The position numbers were made by a program, and so were the translations under genes. Source: Succinivibrionaceae bacterium (lineage in GTDB: Bacteria; Pseudomonadota; Gammaproteobacteria; Enterobacterales; Succinivibrionaceae). From it: 13,623 nucleotides of DNA. The notes below the pieces were generated by a model. It had not been told where the DNA came from. It did no database searches and worked only from the letters and a program-made list of their open reading frames with translations. Positions 7,711 to 13,623 of the stretch are shown here, in pieces (the first letter of the stretch is position 1; every line of letters begins with the position of its first letter). Where the stretch lies: positions 1 to 13,623 of the forward strand of contig DMTG01000066.1 in the NCBI GenBank assembly GCA_003477345.1, in the 5' to 3' direction.

Positions 7711-7841
7711 AGCGTAAGCTATCTTTTGATTATGTAAAAACAGTTGATTTTACAGCATCTGGCTGCTTCACAGGCAAGGACCTGGAGCAGTCAGTTAATA
7801 CTTACGCGGATAGTTTCTGAGCACGGTGTTTTCGAGCTTAT
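7711..7841. other. Short dnaA-recF spacer where dnaN is expected
   Basis: Only 131 bases separate the dnaA stop from the recF ATG. In most bacteria with this gene order the roughly 1.1-kb dnaN gene sits here. All forward frames are short. One frame is open for 36 codons to a TGA at 7818-7820, but its translation does not resemble the DnaN ends (no MPMRL-like terminus). A weak 6-bp stem (GTAAAA/TTTTAC, 7734-7753) lacks a T-tract and is not a convincing terminator. I see no clear promoter for recF. Confidence 0.85.
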
Positions 7842-11376
<3,535 letters not shown>

Positions 11377-11397
11377 CTAATCAGAAAAAGATACAAG

Positions 11398-11431
11398 AGC
11401 CGTTATTGATAATCAGTAGCGGCTTTTTTTA
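11398..11431 (+). terminator. Intrinsic terminator of gyrB
   Basis: An 8-bp stem, AGCCGTTA (11398-11405) with TAGCGGCT (11417-11424), pairs fully if one G-U pair is allowed. It has an 11-base loop and is followed immediately by a run of seven T. It begins 22 bases after the gyrB stop. Confidence 0.9.
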
Positions 11432-11474
11432 TATCCTGTCTTTAGAACGAAATAATCATATTTAGCCTCATCGA

Positions 11475-11498
11475 CCCCCGAAGGGGCTTTGTTTTGTC
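11475..11498 (+). terminator. Second small GC hairpin with T-rich tail upstream of right transposase
   Basis: CCCC-GAA-GGGG at 11476-11486 is followed by CTTTGTTTTG. The stem is short (4 bp) but all G-C. It could be a backup terminator for gyrB or part of the insertion-sequence end, shielding the transposase from outside transcription. No equivalent hairpin lies upstream of the left transposase. Confidence 0.4.
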
Positions 11499-11519
11499 GT
11501 AAATTTTATTTTTGAACGA

Positions 11520-11548
11520 TTGTAATATATGTAATAAAGAATTATCAT
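11520..11548 (+). promoter_or_regulatory. Possible promoter of right transposase
   Basis: TTGTAA (11520-11525) and TATCAT (11543-11548) are separated by 17 bases, with 4/6 and 5/6 consensus matches. Transcription would start at about 11554-11556, within the left arm of the inverted repeat at 11549-11588. The region is very AT-rich, so chance matches are likely. Confidence 0.4.
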
Positions 11549-11588
11549 ATACATATATCCTGTACTGTAGGGAGTGCTGTATATGTAT
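11549..11588 (+). repeat. 9-bp inverted repeat burying the transposase start codon
   Basis: ATACATATA (11549-11557) is the perfect reverse complement of TATATGTAT (11580-11588), extendable by one T-G pair. The right arm contains the ATG at 11583-11585. The 22-base loop contains the ribosome-binding site AGGGAG (11569-11574). In an RNA that includes both arms, the start codon would be paired. Confidence 0.75.
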
Positions 11589-13623
11589 CTATCCATAATT
11601 GGCAGAGGTGATAAGGCTAGAGTATATCTTGTGGAGAGTTTCCGCAAAGATGGTAAAGTTTCGACTAGAAACATCAAAAGTTTTGGTAGTGTAAAAGATA
11701 TCAATAAAGATGATCCTCATGCTCTGGACAAACTTAAAGCTCAATATAGTAAAGAAAATTTCAGAGCGCAGCGTAAGGCTCGAGAAGAGCAGAACCTTAA
11801 AGAAGTTCTGCAACAGGACTTTGCCAAAATTACCGCCAAGGCACCACTCGTAGATTATTCACCGCTACTGTTACAACCCATATGGGATAATCTAGGATTA
11901 AGTAAAACCATTTTTAGTCTGCAGCAGTACCACTGCAACGGCATTACTTACGACTTGAACAAAGTAATATCCACCTTATGTTTTTTAAAAATCACTGATC
12001 CAGGCTCTATAAGAAAAGCCTACAGCCGAAGGGCTGATTTAATTGGAGCGCCTCTGTGGGGTGTGAGTCTAGATCAGATGTATGCAAGTTTAGATTTTCT
12101 TTACGAGCATAAAGAAACGCTGTTAAGGCGTATTAACCATACACTGGATAAACAGTTTAACCGCACCTATTCTATGGTTTTCTATGATGTCACAAATGCC
12201 TACATTGAATCTGCTCTGACCGATGAAGAGTGCATGAAATTAAGAACCAGCATGTGGGATGAGGTGATTGAACTTCTTGATAGCTCCTGCAAGAAAGGAA
12301 TTATTACCGAAGAATTAAAGAGCACGATTATCAACGAGAAAACTTATGATTTAAACGAACTGCCACCCGATTTAAAGCAAGAGCTAAAGTGTCTTTTCTA
12401 TCTAAGGATGAGAGGACTTTCCAAAGAACATCGGTACGATCTTCCAATAATTTCAATCAGTATGGTTATAGATGATAATGCCATCCCCATTGATTATGAG
12501 ATTTACTCAGGCTGTGCCTCAGAATATAAAACCATGCGTCAATCCATAGAAAAAATGAAAAAAAAATATGGAATAAAAAATACCATTGTGGTGGCAGATA
12601 GAGGTCTTAACTCAGCCGAACATATTGATATGTTGCTGGAAATGAAGTACGGCTTTCTCGTGGCGCAGAAAGTAAGTAATCTCGGTAAAAAAGTAACGGA
12701 GCAGATGCTCGATCCTACTGGCTATGAAACCACCGTAATACTCAAAGACCCCTCCAAAGGTGCTGATAACAAGGATAATATTAAGGATATTATCAAAACC
12801 AAAATAATTGACTTCGTTAAAGACGACAAAAAAGGACATTCTGTTAACTGCAAACTGATTTTTACCCATAGTCAAAATCGGGAACAATGGGATTTAAAGC
12901 AGATTGATATGGCTGTCAGGGAGGCACAGAAGGCTATTGCCGCAAATAAGGAGCTTCCACTGTCTAAACGAGGCTGGGTATCGTTTATAAAAAAAGAAAA
13001 AAATATTCAAAAAGCAACCGAGATAAATCAGAAGTTAGTTGATAATAAACGGCAGTTAGCCGGTTACTCTGGCGTTATTTATCATGAACCGCCGGAAAAA
13101 GACAACTTCTCCATTTCTCCCAGGGAAATTGTACATTCCTATCATCATCTGGTCCAAATAGAAGAATGTTTCAGAATTATGAAAACCAACCTGGGCTTAA
13201 GGCCCATGTATGTACAGATTGAAGAACATATTGAAGGACATGTGCTGCTCTGCGTAATGGCACTCACCATTATCCGTCTGTTACAAATAAAGTTGGAACA
13301 GAAAGGAACTCCCTTAACCATTGAAGAGATTGTTTCGGCGTTAAATAATGCCAGGCTTGTTCTTCTTTACCTCAGTGAAGATAAACAACTGTTTTTGAGC
13401 ACTTCATCATATCGACATATTTATAAAAATAGCGAACGAATGTCGGAAGAAAAAATGAAGGAAGTGATTCAAGAGAGTTGTTCAGAAGATAATACTGATA
13501 AAATCGCCCTGGCCCAGGAGTTAATGCCATTGAATTATATTGGAGATAAAAGCATGATTGAAAAATGTTTAAGGATGAGATTTGGTGCCGACCAGCCACT
13601 AGTAGATCCTATTATATTCGAGC
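11583..13623 (+). CDS. IS1634/IS4-like DDE transposase, 3' end cut by window
   Basis: From the ATG at 11583 the frame is open for 680 codons to the window edge, so the C terminus is missing. AGGGAG lies 8 bases upstream. The N terminus MYLSIIGRGDKARVYLVES parallels the left transposase. The DDE-type motifs are FYDVTNAYIES (Asp about 202), VVADRGLNSAEHIDML (Asp about 339) and HLVQIEECFRIMK (Glu about 527), followed by RPMYVQIEEHIEGHVLLC. A large insertion separates the second Asp from the Glu. The two transposases share spacing, motifs and the short YDLP/NAIPIDxE blocks but differ over most positions, so they belong to two different elements of one family. No internal stop or frameshift is seen. 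Confidence 0.88.
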   Translation, partial: MYLSIIGRGDKARVYLVESFRKDGKVSTRNIKSFGSVKDINKDDPHALDKLKAQYSKENFRAQRKAREEQNLKEVLQQDFAKITAKAPLVDYSPLLLQPIWDNLGLSKTIFSLQQYHCNGITYDLNKVISTLCFLKITDPGSIRKAYSRRADLIGAPLWGVSLDQMYASLDFLYEHKETLLRRINHTLDKQFNRTYSMVFYDVTNAYIESALTDEECMKLRTSMWDEVIELLDSSCKKGIITEELKSTIINEKTYDLNELPPDLKQELKCLFYLRMRGLSKEHRYDLPIISISMVIDDNAIPIDYEIYSGCASEYKTMRQSIEKMKKKYGIKNTIVVADRGLNSAEHIDMLLEMKYGFLVAQKVSNLGKKVTEQMLDPTGYETTVILKDPSKGADNKDNIKDIIKTKIIDFVKDDKKGHSVNCKLIFTHSQNREQWDLKQIDMAVREAQKAIAANKELPLSKRGWVSFIKKEKNIQKATEINQKLVDNKRQLAGYSGVIYHEPPEKDNFSISPREIVHSYHHLVQIEECFRIMKTNLGLRPMYVQIEEHIEGHVLLCVMALTIIRLLQIKLEQKGTPLTIEEIVSALNNARLVLLYLSEDKQLFLSTSSYRHIYKNSERMSEEKMKEVIQESCSEDNTDKIALAQELMPLNYIGDKSMIEKCLRMRFGADQPLVDPIIFE

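Larger units (their letters stand above)
11432..13623 (+). mobile_element. Partial insertion sequence (right), 3' end not in window
   Basis: This element carries the plus-strand transposase. Its left end lies somewhere between the gyrB terminator (11431) and the transposase promoter at about 11520. Without the right end I cannot define inverted repeats or target duplications, so the start given is the earliest possible. It points away from the chromosomal block, mirroring the element at the left end, but the two are different elements. Confidence 0.6.

Noticed and set aside
7734..7753. Terminator after dnaA
   Set aside because: The 6-bp stem is mostly A-T and lacks a T-tract, so it is unlikely to stop transcription into recF.
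7710..7820. 36-codon open frame after dnaA as a possible dnaN remnant
   Set aside because: The translation shows no DnaN motif and has no start codon with a ribosome-binding site. An open frame of this length is expected by chance.

Overview
The window is the rpmH/dnaA neighbourhood of a low-GC gammaproteobacterial chromosome, bracketed by two incomplete insertion sequences. The gammaproteobacterial assignment rests on the gene order rpmH-rnpA-yidD-yidC-mnmE divergent from dnaA...recF-gyrB, on a GyrB of about 811 residues that contains the long C-terminal insertion typical of proteobacterial GyrB, and on protein sequences that align by eye along their whole length with the E. coli homologues. 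The AT-rich composition and the divergent DnaA would fit a host-associated anaerobe such as the Succinivibrionaceae. That family placement is a guess, not something the sequence proves.

Layout. (1) Positions 1-1987, minus strand: an IS1634/IS4-like DDE transposase, open at the window edge, with its own extended -10 promoter near 2032-2040. (2) Positions 2162-5973, minus strand: a tightly packed operon read right to left, rpmH (L34) - rnpA (RNase P protein) - yidD - yidC (membrane insertase) - mnmE (tRNA-modifying GTPase), closed by a strong intrinsic terminator at 2161-2186. rpmH is missed by long-ORF searches but is clear at 5830-5973. (3) Positions 5974-6138: a 165-bp divergent promoter region. 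(4) Positions 6139-11376, plus strand: dnaA, recF, gyrB, with an intrinsic terminator after gyrB. (5) Positions 11431 to the end, plus strand: a second, different transposase of the same broad family, also open at the edge.

The five minus-strand genes serve translation, RNA processing, membrane biogenesis and tRNA modification. The plus-strand genes serve replication initiation, recombinational repair and supercoiling. The main surprise is that dnaN (the beta sliding clamp), which normally sits between dnaA and recF, is absent: only 131 non-coding bases separate the two genes. The DnaA protein is also unusual in its N-terminal domain, its Gly/Met/Gln-rich linker and its DNA-recognition signature, and no good DnaA box is visible in the rpmH-dnaA gap. 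A third point is that the right-hand transposase start codon lies in a perfect 9-bp inverted repeat, placed so that read-through transcripts, but not self-initiated ones, would bury the start codon.
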